The notes: generated by a model from the sequence alone, not told the origin. 64,000 bases of DNA from Leifsonia sp. ZF2019 (GCF_019924635.1 NZ_CP065038.1:1-64000), one strand, 5' to 3'. Counted from the first letter of the stretch, positions 17,697-25,590 are shown. Numbers and translations are program-made.

Positions 17697-18218
17697 TCAG
17701 ATGTCGAGGTCCTCGACGTCGGGGACCGTGAGCGCTGTCATCGTGGCTTGGACCAGCTCTGGCGGTAACTCGTTCGCCATCGCCGCAGTATCGGGGAAGA
17801 CCGACAGAGATCGTTGACCTGACCGCCACCAGTCTTCCGACCACGTCCTTGGGTTGTTCCATACGGGGGCGTCCTCGTGTGGTGAGATGAAGAGTCGCCA
17901 GTTCGGACCCTCGCGCTGGTAGACCGCGATCTGTCCTCCGGAGGTCGCATACACGCGGTAGGTGATCGAGCGCGAACCGTCCTGACTCTCGAACCGCAAG
18001 AGCTGACGCCCCGTAAAACGCTTCACCGTGATCACCGGGCCATCGCTGACGTCGACTTCGACTTCGCCCATCTTCTCCGCTCCTCGCTCCTGCTCTCGTG
18101 CTGCGACGAACAACCGCAGGCCTGAAGCCACTGCGGCAGAGAGCCCCCCGGCAAGTTCCGCCGCCCGGTCGAATAGCGCCGCATCGTCAGCAGACACATA
18201 CACGTTCCGAGTAGCCAT
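17697..18218 (-). CDS. EXLDI family protein
   Basis: 173 residues from ATG 18218 (MATRNVYVSADDAALFDRAA). It ends in VEDLDI, the C-terminal ExLDI signature that names this actinobacterial family of unknown function. The first 45 residues look like a ribbon-helix-helix DNA-binding arm; the middle is rich in aromatic residues (RLFISPHEDAPVWNNP, then WSEDWWRSGQ). The gene is inside an IS5-type element, opposite to the transposase. A perfect palindrome overlaps its start codon, suggesting autoregulation. An upstream in-frame ATG at 18254 is less likely. Confidence 0.8.
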   Translation of the reverse strand: MATRNVYVSADDAALFDRAAELAGGLSAAVASGLRLFVAAREQERGAEKMGEVEVDVSDGPVITVKRFTGRQLLRFESQDGSRSITYRVYATSGGQIAVYQREGPNWRLFISPHEDAPVWNNPRTWSEDWWRSGQRSLSVFPDTAAMANELPPELVQATMTALTVPDVEDLDI

Positions 18219-18235
18219 GCGCATAAGTATGCGCA
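18218..18235. promoter_or_regulatory. Palindromic operator overlapping the EXLDI start
   Basis: tgcgcataagtatgcgca is a perfect inverted repeat (8-base arms, 2-base centre) whose left edge is the first base of the EXLDI start codon on the other strand. A bound repressor would block translation start or the promoter. The RHH-like N-terminus of EXLDI is one candidate binder. Confidence 0.6.
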
Positions 18236-18379
18236 CATCTTGGAGCCGAGTCAACCGGCCATCTCGATCGCACGACGCTCTTTAGCAACACGGCCTAGGA
18301 AAGTGGGCTCTTCTTAGCCGGCGCGGGGGGATGCGTCATGAACTCGGTGGACGTGGGCATGATGGTTTTGTGACCGCAA

Positions 18380-18443
18380 CCGGGTGGGGCTGGTGGGCAG
18401 GCAGGTGGGGCTGGTGGGCAGGCAGGTGGGGCTGGTAGACAGG
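18380..18443. repeat. 21-bp tandem repeat (about three copies) in a 5' leader
   Basis: ggtggggctggtgggcaggca repeats about 2.7 times, ending a few bases before ATG 18449. The unit is 7 codons long and would encode a Gly/Ala/Gln repeat, but no start codon precedes it in frame after an upstream TGA. It is therefore a leader or spacer repeat rather than part of the protein. Confidence 0.75.
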
Positions 18444-18448
18444 GTTGT

Positions 18449-20797
18449 ATGGGAAACCGAGCACACACCACATCCACCGGCCGCAATTCTGTCGACGGTC
18501 CCGTCCCGGGTCGGGGTTCCCAGGCCATAACCAACAGTGGCGATCGGGACCCCGTCCCCTGGATTCTGCGCGTCACAGTCGCCGCCCCTGAAGGAAGGGC
18601 CCGATCGTCTGTGACGGTACTTGGGTTGTATTGGGGAACAACAGCCGAGGGGATGGTGCGGGTTCCCCAGAGGGTGTTAGACGAAGTTACCCCCGAGGCG
18701 ACCGGCGAGAATCCCCACCCGGAACCCGACTTGACACGCTTATCAGTCACGACAGTAGGTGGGCGCCCAGCAGGACCGGGTCGTCAGGTGTCGACGGTGG
18801 CAGGTTGGCGATCGTTGGGAGGCGGGGTGGCCGAGTTGAGACTCACAACTTGGCGAAGGAGCCGCGGCAGCAGTGACATCCCGGTGACTAATACTCCGTT
18901 TCCTGACCCGTCGGCGCCGGTACCGGCGGCAGGAGCAGGAACCGTCTACTGGGGACGCGGCACAGGTAACGCCCAGGCTGGGGTAGACACTCAGCGGGAG
19001 GGGTGGGGCCGGGTGATAAATCCGGCGTATCGACGTTCGGCCGATGATCCCTTTTTGTATGTGCTGGATGAGAACCGGGTGAACCCGGCCAATGCGGGGG
19101 ATCCGAACGCAGTGGAGAGCTATTTGACCAATCAAACTGATTTGGGGTCAGTGGTGATGCTCCCCAACCCGGACAACCCGACGGAGTTGGTGCCGGCAGG
19201 GATCGTAGTGGAGGTGCTACCCGCTAGGGAACCACGTCGCGGTGACCGAACTGCTATGACGTCTCGCAGGAATATTTGGGCTCCGTTTGCCCGAATGGAT
19301 CCGATGGCGTCCGCGTCTGTGCAACCAGTGTTGGGATCCTCGGGGGGGCAGGGTGCGGATGTGGTGCGGGATGCGGTGACAACGTCCGCGTCTCACACCG
19401 TCCCAACCCCGCCGCCGGCAACTATTTACACCGCCCCGGTAGCCTCTGACCTGTCGTTTGTGCAAGAAAGCAGCAGAACGGTTATCAACCAGACTCCGAT
19501 AACCATGACCCCAAGCTCCCACACAACAAACACACAGGTGAACGTGGCCTCGTTGAACGTGGCCACAAATCAGACTCTGCAAAGTGTCGCACTGATTCCC
19601 GGCTACTCTCAGACGCAACCAAACGGGTTGCCGTTACCCGGGGACGCGAGCGGCCCGATGGAACTTTTCACAGAGAACTACGATTATCCCAATAATGTGC
19701 GGATCACACCGACCAGCCCGTTGGTGCCGCTATTCACAGTGACTTGGGATCCTGCTGTTCGAACAAACCCGTACTCCCCTGTGATTGCGGGGCACCAGGT
19801 GTTCATGAGGTACTACAACGCAGACGGGACTTTGCCGGCCTGGGGATCGGCTACTACTAGTAGCCATAACGCGCCTGGAGCTGATAGTTCCTCGTTGACG
19901 GAGGAGTTAGGGGTGAACGATTTCGGACGCAGGTTCCAGGTCGCTGTCCTTGCCTACGATGAGAACAATCAACTAATTGGTTCGGATACGGGGTACCCCC
20001 CGGAGGCTCTCCCGGGTAACTACCGGGCCATTTATGGTCCCCCTGCCCAGCTTGGGGGCCCAACAGACCAGTACATCGTCCAGGGAGAAGTAGGCAGCGA
20101 AATATCTCCCGACCTGGTATGGGTTGATGAGGTCACCACCCGGTACCAATGGGAACACTCCACAACCGGGGTATCGTTCGCACCCATCACTGATGTTCCC
20201 GGTATTACGGGAGAAACCACGGACACTCTCACGTTCGGGACAGCACAAACACCGATCGATAGGGATCTTCACGAGGGGTGGTACCAGGTGCGAGTGACCA
20301 CCGGATTCGGTGAAATCCATGCTGGGCCCATCCATGTCACCGTATCTACCTACGACCTGCCCGACCTGCTGGATCAAGCACCACAACCAGGCGACGCACT
20401 GGTCGCGAACCTGGGTACCGTGGGGGATGCGTCCATCACCGGGCAAAGCTACCCCGAACCGCCCAAAGAAACCCGCACCCCCCAAACCCACCCAGACCCA
20501 ACAGGGTCGGGGCAGGGAGACACGACGGGCCAGAAGTACCTCACCCCATCCACCTACAGGTGGTTGAAAATGGACCCCGACACGAACTTCTTCACCCAGA
20601 TCGCGAACCCGGACACCACACTCCAAACAGATGACCTTGAAGAGGGCTACCACACCCTCACCTTCGGGTACGTCGACAACAACGGGAAAACCCACGGCGT
20701 CTCGTTCTCCGACGCCGGGTTCTACATCCTCGAAATCGTCGACACCTACGGCAACACCGCTTACACAGACCCAGTAGAACTCATCGTCCAAAACTAA
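18449..20797 (+). CDS. Catalytically dead trypsin-like homologue with beta-domain tail
   Basis: 782 residues. The N-terminus aligns with the protease at 797-3007 (PWILRVTVAAPE against PWVARVEVGGPS; RSLGGGVAELRL against LSGHGDIAALHL), but the His position reads PQRVLD (Arg75) and the Asp position Gly126. The Ser region reads DLGSVVML, without the GG. No triad remains. The rest is Ig/FN3-like: HEGWYQVRVTTGFGEIHAG and DAGFYILEIVDTYGNTAY are Ig-type endings, and NGLPLPGDAS recalls the protease's repeated motif. No signal peptide is seen. Its start has a weak aggg site and follows a 21-bp repeat. It could be a scaffold, decoy or inhibitor partner of the active paralogue. Confidence 0.7.
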   Translation: MGNRAHTTSTGRNSVDGPVPGRGSQAITNSGDRDPVPWILRVTVAAPEGRARSSVTVLGLYWGTTAEGMVRVPQRVLDEVTPEATGENPHPEPDLTRLSVTTVGGRPAGPGRQVSTVAGWRSLGGGVAELRLTTWRRSRGSSDIPVTNTPFPDPSAPVPAAGAGTVYWGRGTGNAQAGVDTQREGWGRVINPAYRRSADDPFLYVLDENRVNPANAGDPNAVESYLTNQTDLGSVVMLPNPDNPTELVPAGIVVEVLPAREPRRGDRTAMTSRRNIWAPFARMDPMASASVQPVLGSSGGQGADVVRDAVTTSASHTVPTPPPATIYTAPVASDLSFVQESSRTVINQTPITMTPSSHTTNTQVNVASLNVATNQTLQSVALIPGYSQTQPNGLPLPGDASGPMELFTENYDYPNNVRITPTSPLVPLFTVTWDPAVRTNPYSPVIAGHQVFMRYYNADGTLPAWGSATTSSHNAPGADSSSLTEELGVNDFGRRFQVAVLAYDENNQLIGSDTGYPPEALPGNYRAIYGPPAQLGGPTDQYIVQGEVGSEISPDLVWVDEVTTRYQWEHSTTGVSFAPITDVPGITGETTDTLTFGTAQTPIDRDLHEGWYQVRVTTGFGEIHAGPIHVTVSTYDLPDLLDQAPQPGDALVANLGTVGDASITGQSYPEPPKETRTPQTHPDPTGSGQGDTTGQKYLTPSTYRWLKMDPDTNFFTQIANPDTTLQTDDLEEGYHTLTFGYVDNNGKTHGVSFSDAGFYILEIVDTYGNTAYTDPVELIVQN

Positions 20798-20841
20798 TTC
20801 CGGGAAGGATGGATTTATTCGGATCAGAGACGCTCTGAGGC

Positions 20842-20930
20842 TAGGGTGTGTCTGCCAATGGGCCGGCGGTGTGCTGAGAGTCTGTGATCGTGTCGCGATT
20901 CCAAATGCTCTCGGATGCACGGTTGATGGT
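20842..20930 (-). pseudogene. IS5 transposase C-terminal scrap
   Basis: The leftward frame ends GPLADTP and stop inside ctagggtgtgtctgccaat, an IS5-type terminus. Only the last ~25 codons resemble a transposase tail; the rest is lost. It abuts the IS481 element. Confidence 0.5.
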
Positions 20931-20935
20931 CTAGG

Positions 20936-21641
20936 TGTACTGTCCGGGGAGGTTGGTTAACCGGGTGATGGGTGGTTGGTTGCGGATGGCGGTGTGGGGC
21001 CGATGATGATTGTATTCGTGCAGCCATGCTGGCAGTGCTTTGCGGTGGGCTGACTCCGACGTGTAGTGGCGGCTGAATGCCTATCCGTCGGCGAGGGTGC
21101 GGTGGAAGCGCTCGATCTTTCCGTTGGTCTGTGGCCGGTAGGGGCGGGTCTTCTTCGCGGTGATGCCGAGTTCGGCGCAGGCGTCCCGCCAGGCGTGGGA
21201 TTTGTAGGCAGACCCGTTGTCGGACAGAACGCGGTGAACTACGACGCCGCGGTCTGCGAACCAGGCCACGGAGCGCCGGAGAACACCGATCGCGGTGACC
21301 GCCTTTTCCTGCGATGTTCGGTTCGGGCTGTGGTGTGGTCTCGAGGATCGGTCCATCATCCCGTTGCCCCCGAGGGCCCGGTATCGGTCTGCCCACCGTT
21401 TCGCGGTCGGCCAGGCGACATGGAAGAACGCTGCCGCGTGAGCGACCGGCCAGCCTTCATCAACGATCAGGCGTGCGATCCGAAGACGGTGACGCGGAGT
21501 CAGAGCAGCATTAGCGTGGGACATGAAGACCTCCTGGGGAAGCGGAATCTAGACAGTTCCACTCCACCCCGGGAGGTCCTCCCAACACCTCAACGACTAC
21601 AGCGAGTCGTCACAGCTCAACCAACCTCCCCGGACAGTACA
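20936..21641 (-). mobile_element. Degenerate IS481-family element
   Basis: Matching inverted ends tgtactgtccggggaggttgg (20936) and its reverse complement (to 21641) enclose a broken transposase, flanked by ctagg/cctag. The element is only about 0.7 kb because the middle of the gene is deleted. The 970-bp IS5 copy 2 is inserted at the CTAG directly at its right edge. Confidence 0.85.
20950..21524 (-). pseudogene. IS481 transposase, internally deleted and with nonsense codon
   Basis: The N-terminal helix-turn-helix part (LTPRHRLRIARLIVDEGWPV, then PTAKRWADRYRALGGNGM) runs directly into the C-terminal core (LSDNGSAYKSHAWRDACAEL, then RPYRPQTNGKIERFHRTLAD), so the segment carrying the first catalytic Asp is missing. 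After DG a TAG replaces the usual Trp codon, and the tail (LHEYNHHRPHTAI) follows in the same frame. Not functional. Confidence 0.85.
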
Positions 21642-21645
21642 CCTA

Positions 21646-22615
21646 GGGCGTGTCTTCTAACCGTTGTTGTGGTCGTGGTGCAGGCTGGGCGTTGTGTCGC
21701 GGTCTCGGGTGTTGTCGGATTCTCAGTGGGAGCGGATCGCGTCGTTGATGCCGGCCCCGTCGCCGAAGGGCGGTCGCCCGTTCGGTGATCATCGTTTGGT
21801 GGTCGAGGCCATCATTTGGCGGTATCGGACCGGGATTCCGTGGCGGGATCTGCCGGCGGAGTTCGGTCCCTGGCAGACGGTCTGGAAGCGTCACAACCGA
21901 TTCAGTCACGACGGCACCTGGGACCGGGTGCATGCTGCGCTGTTGACTGAGGCCGACGCGGCCGGGGTGCTGGATTGGACGGTGAGCGTGGATTCCACGA
22001 TCAACCGAGCCCACCAGCATGCGACCACCTTCGCCCGTGTCGAGGAGCCCGCGGGCCGCCGCCCCACCAACACCCCAGGGGGCACGATCGAATCACAAGA
22101 ATCTTCGTCAGGAACCCGCTGACCACGCGATCGGCCGCTCGCGTGGCGGCCTGTCGACGAAGATCCACCAACTCGTCGATGGCAACGGACTCCCGCTTGT
22201 CGTGCTCCTCACGCCGGGCCAGTCCGGTGATTCGCCGATGTTTGACGCCTTGATGGGACAGCTCCGAGTAGATCGAATGGGTCGAGCTCGCACCCGGCCC
22301 GACGCCGTCCGCGGCGACAAAGCGTATTCATCACGCGCAATCCGCTCCCACCTCCGCCGACGCGGTATCGCGGCAGTCATCCCCGAACCCGACGATCAGA
22401 AGCGACACCGCCTCAACCGCGGCAGCGCGGGCGGCAGACCACCCCGATTCGACGCGATCAACTACCGAGGACGGAACGTCATCGAACGCGGCTTCTGCGA
22501 CACCAAGCAATGGCGAGGCCTCGCCACCCGCTACGACAACCTCGCCGTCACCTACCGGGGAGCAGTCGTCCTCCGCGCAATCACACTCTGGCTCAAACGG
22601 TTAGAAGACACGCCC
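21646..22615 (+). mobile_element. IS5-family element, copy 2 (970 bp)
   Basis: Same length, ends and frames as copies 1 and 3, in the opposite orientation to both. It is inserted at CTAG at the junction of the IS481 remnant and the leftward small membrane gene. Its right-flank TAG doubles as the stop codon of that gene. Confidence 0.95.
21694..22122 (+). CDS. IS5 transposase OrfA, copy 2
   Basis: Reads the same as copy 1 OrfA (LSDSQWERIASLMP, WTVSVDST). GTG 21694 was taken as start. Frameshifting into orfB is needed for a full transposase. Confidence 0.85.
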   Translation: MSRSRVLSDSQWERIASLMPAPSPKGGRPFGDHRLVVEAIIWRYRTGIPWRDLPAEFGPWQTVWKRHNRFSHDGTWDRVHAALLTEADAAGVLDWTVSVDSTINRAHQHATTFARVEEPAGRRPTNTPGGTIESQESSSGTR

Positions 22616-22618
22616 TAG
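22019..22618 (+). CDS. IS5 transposase OrfB, copy 2
   Basis: Same as the other copies, with ATRYDN like copy 3. The open frame is listed; the translated part begins after the shift near 22075. The stop TAG at 22616-22618 comes from the target site rather than from the element. Confidence 0.85.
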   Translation: MRPPSPVSRSPRAAAPPTPQGARSNHKNLRQEPADHAIGRSRGGLSTKIHQLVDGNGLPLVVLLTPGQSGDSPMFDALMGQLRVDRMGRARTRPDAVRGDKAYSSRAIRSHLRRRGIAAVIPEPDDQKRHRLNRGSAGGRPPRFDAINYRGRNVIERGFCDTKQWRGLATRYDNLAVTYRGAVVLRAITLWLKRLEDTP

Positions 22619-22812
22619 CGCCCGTTACGTCTATGAGGCCACGCCATCCTCAGGATGACCGTCGCCAGAGCAGCGAGGAAAGTGAGGAGAGTCGCGATCA
22701 GCACGGGGAGAACGGAACCGACCTGGTTGAAAAACAGCACAGCCAGGGTCACTCCGGCAACGGCAAAGAGGACCGTCACCCATCCCAGTGTGATGAGTAG
22801 GAGTTTTCGCAT
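22615..22812 (-). CDS. Small two-helix membrane protein, possible immunity partner (65 aa)
   Basis: MRKLLLITLGWVTVLFAVAG begins a first membrane helix; a second (PVLIATLLTFLAALATVI) follows, then a basic tail (RMAWPHRRNGR). It starts 5 bases after the stop of the secreted protein gene (22818-23435), so the two form an operon. Its stop TAG is exactly the CTAG target of IS5 copy 2, so the original C-terminus may have been longer. Small two-helix proteins next to a secreted hydrophobic polypeptide often serve as immunity proteins; that role is inference. Confidence 0.55.
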   Translation of the reverse strand: MRKLLLITLGWVTVLFAVAGVTLAVLFFNQVGSVLPVLIATLLTFLAALATVILRMAWPHRRNGR

Positions 22813-22817
22813 CTCAC

Positions 22818-23435
22818 TCACTGTCCACCACACCAGGGAACGCCAGTCACGTGAAGGGTCTCCCCACGCCCGGCGGCATTGCAGTATGAAACGGCGGCAG
22901 CTCCCAAGCCCAACATTGCGCTTGCGATCACGGCAAGCAGAGCCACCGGTGCAGCCACACCCGTTGCGCCCAGAATTCCGGCAAGCCCGGCCACGCCCAA
23001 ACTGCCTGCTGTCCACAGCGCAATAATCCGGTTGACCTTGCAGGTGTCGATTTCTAGGTGCATCCCCCATTTGTCCTGCCAGAATCGGTCCCTCCCGGCA
23101 CAACCACGCACGTCACGCTGGAACGTTGCCGCCGCGCGAGCCTGGTCGGCCGTCAGTGCTACGACGATCCCCTGCGCAGTGCCGCCAGCGAGCACTACTC
23201 CTTCAGCGAAGTCCCTGGCAAAGGCCTGATCGCTTCCTGCGTTGATTGCGGCCGAGTAATCGAATGTGCGTGTCTGCTCGTTGAAGAAGTTGAGCGCAAG
23301 GTCGCGGCCTGCCGAGGTGTCCAGAGCGACGTCTACTTGTTTGGTTGGCGGCGCCGCATTCGCCGGCCCGGCAATAACGCCGCTGGCAATAACCACCGCG
23401 GCCGCGGCACCGATGAGGATTCTACGAAATTTCAT
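22818..23435 (-). CDS. Secreted protein with hydrophobic Cys-containing C-terminus, bacteriocin-like
   Basis: 205 residues from ATG 23435 with GGAGA 6 bases upstream. A clear Sec signal peptide is present (MKFRRILIGAAAAVVIASGV, then AGPANAA cleavage). The middle is soluble. From about residue 140 a long Ala/Gly/Leu stretch (IIALWTAGSLGVAGLAGILG, then APVALLAVIASAMLGLGAAA) could form a helical hairpin, followed by YCNAAG and PWCGGQ. Four Cys in the mature part allow two disulfides. No family is recognised. Layout and the small downstream membrane protein suggest a pore-forming or antimicrobial exoprotein, but this is inference. Confidence 0.6.
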   Translation of the reverse strand: MKFRRILIGAAAAVVIASGVIAGPANAAPPTKQVDVALDTSAGRDLALNFFNEQTRTFDYSAAINAGSDQAFARDFAEGVVLAGGTAQGIVVALTADQARAAATFQRDVRGCAGRDRFWQDKWGMHLEIDTCKVNRIIALWTAGSLGVAGLAGILGATGVAAPVALLAVIASAMLGLGAAAVSYCNAAGRGETLHVTGVPWCGGQ

Positions 23436-23942
23436 CTCGTTCTCCGTCCGTGAGCGCAACATCGCGCTCAGCCCTCGCAATGTTCTCGCTGAAATCCCAC
23501 CGGCCCGCTGGCGTGCCGTCGGAGGGGGCAAAGATTCACCCTCCGATGACAGACTCCATTTCTCCTGATGGACGCCACCTGAGCAACCCAACCAGCAGAA
23601 AAGAGCTGTCCAACTTTTGGGTTCATTTCAGCTCCGCGTCCTCGCACACCCCTGGCCGTACCGCACCGTGTACCGGTGGCTTACTCCCAAACTTGCAGGC
23701 GGGGTGCCGGAGCATCGAGAGGGGGGAAGCGTACTGGGTGGGGGTGTCCGAGGCTCGACCGATCGCCGCGGGCGGGTGATTTTTCTTACTTCTTGCGTGC
23801 TGCGCCCTGGTGGTTTCCCCGAGGGCTTAGTTTCGCACTCGCATCCTGCTGGGGTTTTCCTTCGCCGTTCGATTGAGCGGAGGGAGAGTCTGGGCCGGTT
23901 TTCTGTATGCGACAACGATGACGAATTGGAATGAGGCCATAA
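23436..23942. other. Divergent intergenic region (507 bp)
   Basis: It separates the leftward secreted-protein operon from the rightward TasA-like operon and must hold both promoters. I see no coding frame with a ribosome site, no strong hairpin and no riboswitch I can name. GAGG lies 7 bases before the TasA-like start. Confidence 0.4.
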
Positions 23943-24596
23943 ATGCGACGCAACATCATGGGGGAACACAAGGGGTGGGGAATCGTCGGCGCTGGTGCGG
24001 TCGCGTCGATTGCCCTCGCGCTTTCTGTGACAGGTTCGCTTTCCGGGTTCACTGCGAGTATCACGAACCCGAATAACCGGGTCACGACGGGGACCTTGTC
24101 AATGGAGGAGCAGGGGCTGGACACGGATGGCAGCCCGCAGGGTGCGGCGTGTACCAGCGATGGGAAAGGCACTGCGAAGTGCACCACGGTGAACTTGTTC
24201 GGGTCGGGTAGCGTAACCTCCCCGCTCGCTCCCGGTGGTACCAACGAAACCGATGTGGTTATTAAGAACACGGGCACAATCGACGCGAAGACCTTCGCGT
24301 TGGCCCCGACCACTGCGTGCACCTCAAGCGGTGGCGGTGTTGGGGGAGGGGCAGCACCCACTGATTTTTGTGATCAGGTGCATCTGGAAGTAGCCATTGA
24401 TGGGACCACGTATTTCAGCGGCTCGCTGACTGCCTTTGCCGCTAACACGGCACCAAACGTGATTCAACCTCTGCCGGCTGTCGCCGCTGGAGACAGCAAG
24501 ACCCTCTCCTTCACCACGACCCTGCCGCAAACGCTGGGCAACGAGTACCAGAGCACACAGGCGCAAGTCGGCGCCAAGTTCACCTTCGCGGCTTAA
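23943..24596 (+). CDS. TasA/CalY-like exported protein (SipW-type signal)
   Basis: 217 residues. The N-terminus (MRRNIMGEHKGWGIVGAGAV) leads into a hydrophobic segment and then FTASITNPNNRVTTGTLSM, the usual pattern of SipW-dependent signal peptides in TasA/CalY proteins, with the mature protein starting after SLSGFTA. The body is a beta-rich domain (TDVVIKNTGTIDAKTFALA; SKTLSFTTTLPQTLGNEYQS). Such proteins form surface fibres or matrix. The next gene encodes the matching ER-type signal peptidase, supporting the assignment. A strong hairpin separates the two genes. Confidence 0.75.
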   Translation: MRRNIMGEHKGWGIVGAGAVASIALALSVTGSLSGFTASITNPNNRVTTGTLSMEEQGLDTDGSPQGAACTSDGKGTAKCTTVNLFGSGSVTSPLAPGGTNETDVVIKNTGTIDAKTFALAPTTACTSSGGGVGGGAAPTDFCDQVHLEVAIDGTTYFSGSLTAFAANTAPNVIQPLPAVAAGDSKTLSFTTTLPQTLGNEYQSTQAQVGAKFTFAA

Positions 24597-24609
24597 ACCG
24601 CGGACGACA

Positions 24610-24664
24610 CATCACATGGTTCTGTCGGCAGGTTTCTGACCTCTGTCGGCAGAACCATGTGATG
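24610..24664. terminator. 15-bp perfect stem between tasA-like and sipW-like genes
   Basis: catcacatggttctg (24610-24624) pairs exactly with 24650-24664. Inside the loop tgtcggcag occurs twice as a direct repeat. No T tract follows, so it may be a partial terminator or an mRNA-stabilising hairpin that gives more TasA-like protein than peptidase. Confidence 0.6.
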
Positions 24665-24711
24665 CATCACCGTGTATTCACGGTTGGGTGGCCGAGAATA
24701 AGGGAGCTCTT

Positions 24712-25524
24712 GTGAGACGCACCAACACGTGGGTGATCTTGTCGGTCACTGCCGCGATGGCATTCGCCTTCACCGTCGCGTCACTGGCGGGGGTGAGATG
24801 GTTTATCACCGAAACACCATCCATGGGGACCGCCGGACCAGTTGGCAGCCTCGTGGTATCGGCCCCCACACCGTTTGACGCCCTCCGAGCCGGTGACGTC
24901 ATCACGTTCAGGCCGCCCACTAACCCGAACGAGGTCTACACACATCGCATCAGCACGCGCACCGCCAGCGAACTCACCACACGAGGAGACCTCAACCCAA
25001 CAACTGACCCCTGGCGCCTCACCCAAGCAGACATCATCGGCTCCTCCATCCTCCTCCCCGGCGCCGGGTGGCTTGTGGAGTTCCTCCCCTACCTCGCCAT
25101 CGCAAGCATGATCGCAGTGATCCTCCGCCCTCAACTTTCACCGCCGCTCCGCGGCCCCACGTGGCTGATCTGTACTTTCCTCGCCCTCACAGCTTTCCTA
25201 ACCGTGGTACGACCGATCGGGCAAGTCGAACTCATCTCCGCGACCACCACCAACACCCACACAGACGCCTACATTGTCTCTACCTCCCTCCTGCCCATCA
25301 ACGTGCAAGCCCTCCCGCCAGCCCCCGAACACAACACCAGCACCCTCAACAACGGCCAAACAGCCCACCTCCACGCTGCCAACACACCCAACCACCACTA
25401 CAACCTCCACACCACCATCGCTCTCCCCCCAAGCGGATGGGCCCTCCTCCTCCTGCTCTGCTCCACCTGCCCCCTCACCTGCCTCAACGCCACACGCAAG
25501 CTCAACAACCCAATGGCAACATGA
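24712..25524 (+). CDS. ER-type (SipW-like) signal peptidase I
   Basis: 270 residues from GTG 24712, preceded by AGGGAG with 5-base spacing. After an N-terminal helix it has the S26B signature: catalytic Ser in ETPSMGTAG, the segment GDVITFRPP, and YTHRIS, with His in place of the bacterial-type Lys as general base. Two or three further helices lie around residues 115-165. The C-terminal ~90 residues form an extracellular Asn/Thr/His-rich segment plus a last helix (SGWALLLLLCSTCPLTCL). It most likely processes the TasA-like protein encoded just upstream. IS3 begins 8 bases after its stop. Confidence 0.8.
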   Translation: MRRTNTWVILSVTAAMAFAFTVASLAGVRWFITETPSMGTAGPVGSLVVSAPTPFDALRAGDVITFRPPTNPNEVYTHRISTRTASELTTRGDLNPTTDPWRLTQADIIGSSILLPGAGWLVEFLPYLAIASMIAVILRPQLSPPLRGPTWLICTFLALTAFLTVVRPIGQVELISATTTNTHTDAYIVSTSLLPINVQALPPAPEHNTSTLNNGQTAHLHAANTPNHHYNLHTTIALPPSGWALLLLLCSTCPLTCLNATRKLNNPMAT

Positions 25525-25590
25525 GCCGTTCTGAACTGAACCGGTCCGCTTTTCAGCCGCTTGTATTTGAGGTGCTGAGAGGATGACACA

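Larger units (their letters stand above)
16746..18295 (+). mobile_element. IS5-type element with an EXLDI passenger gene (1.55 kb)
   Basis: The left end gggcgtgttgctaaacg (16746) is matched, with about two mismatches, by the inverse of the right end at 18279-18295 (ctttagcaacacggcc). TA flanks both sides. Between the ends lie transposase orfA/orfB (rightward) and a leftward 173-codon EXLDI gene, so the passenger is inside the terminal repeats and should move with them. Confidence 0.8.

Noticed and set aside
22818..23591. Longer 257-residue start for the secreted protein
   Set aside because: The ATG at 23435 has a good ribosome site and begins a textbook signal peptide; the extra 52 codons lack coding character.
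23440..23940. A riboswitch upstream of the TasA-like gene
   Set aside because: I could not match any riboswitch core; only weak pairing is visible.
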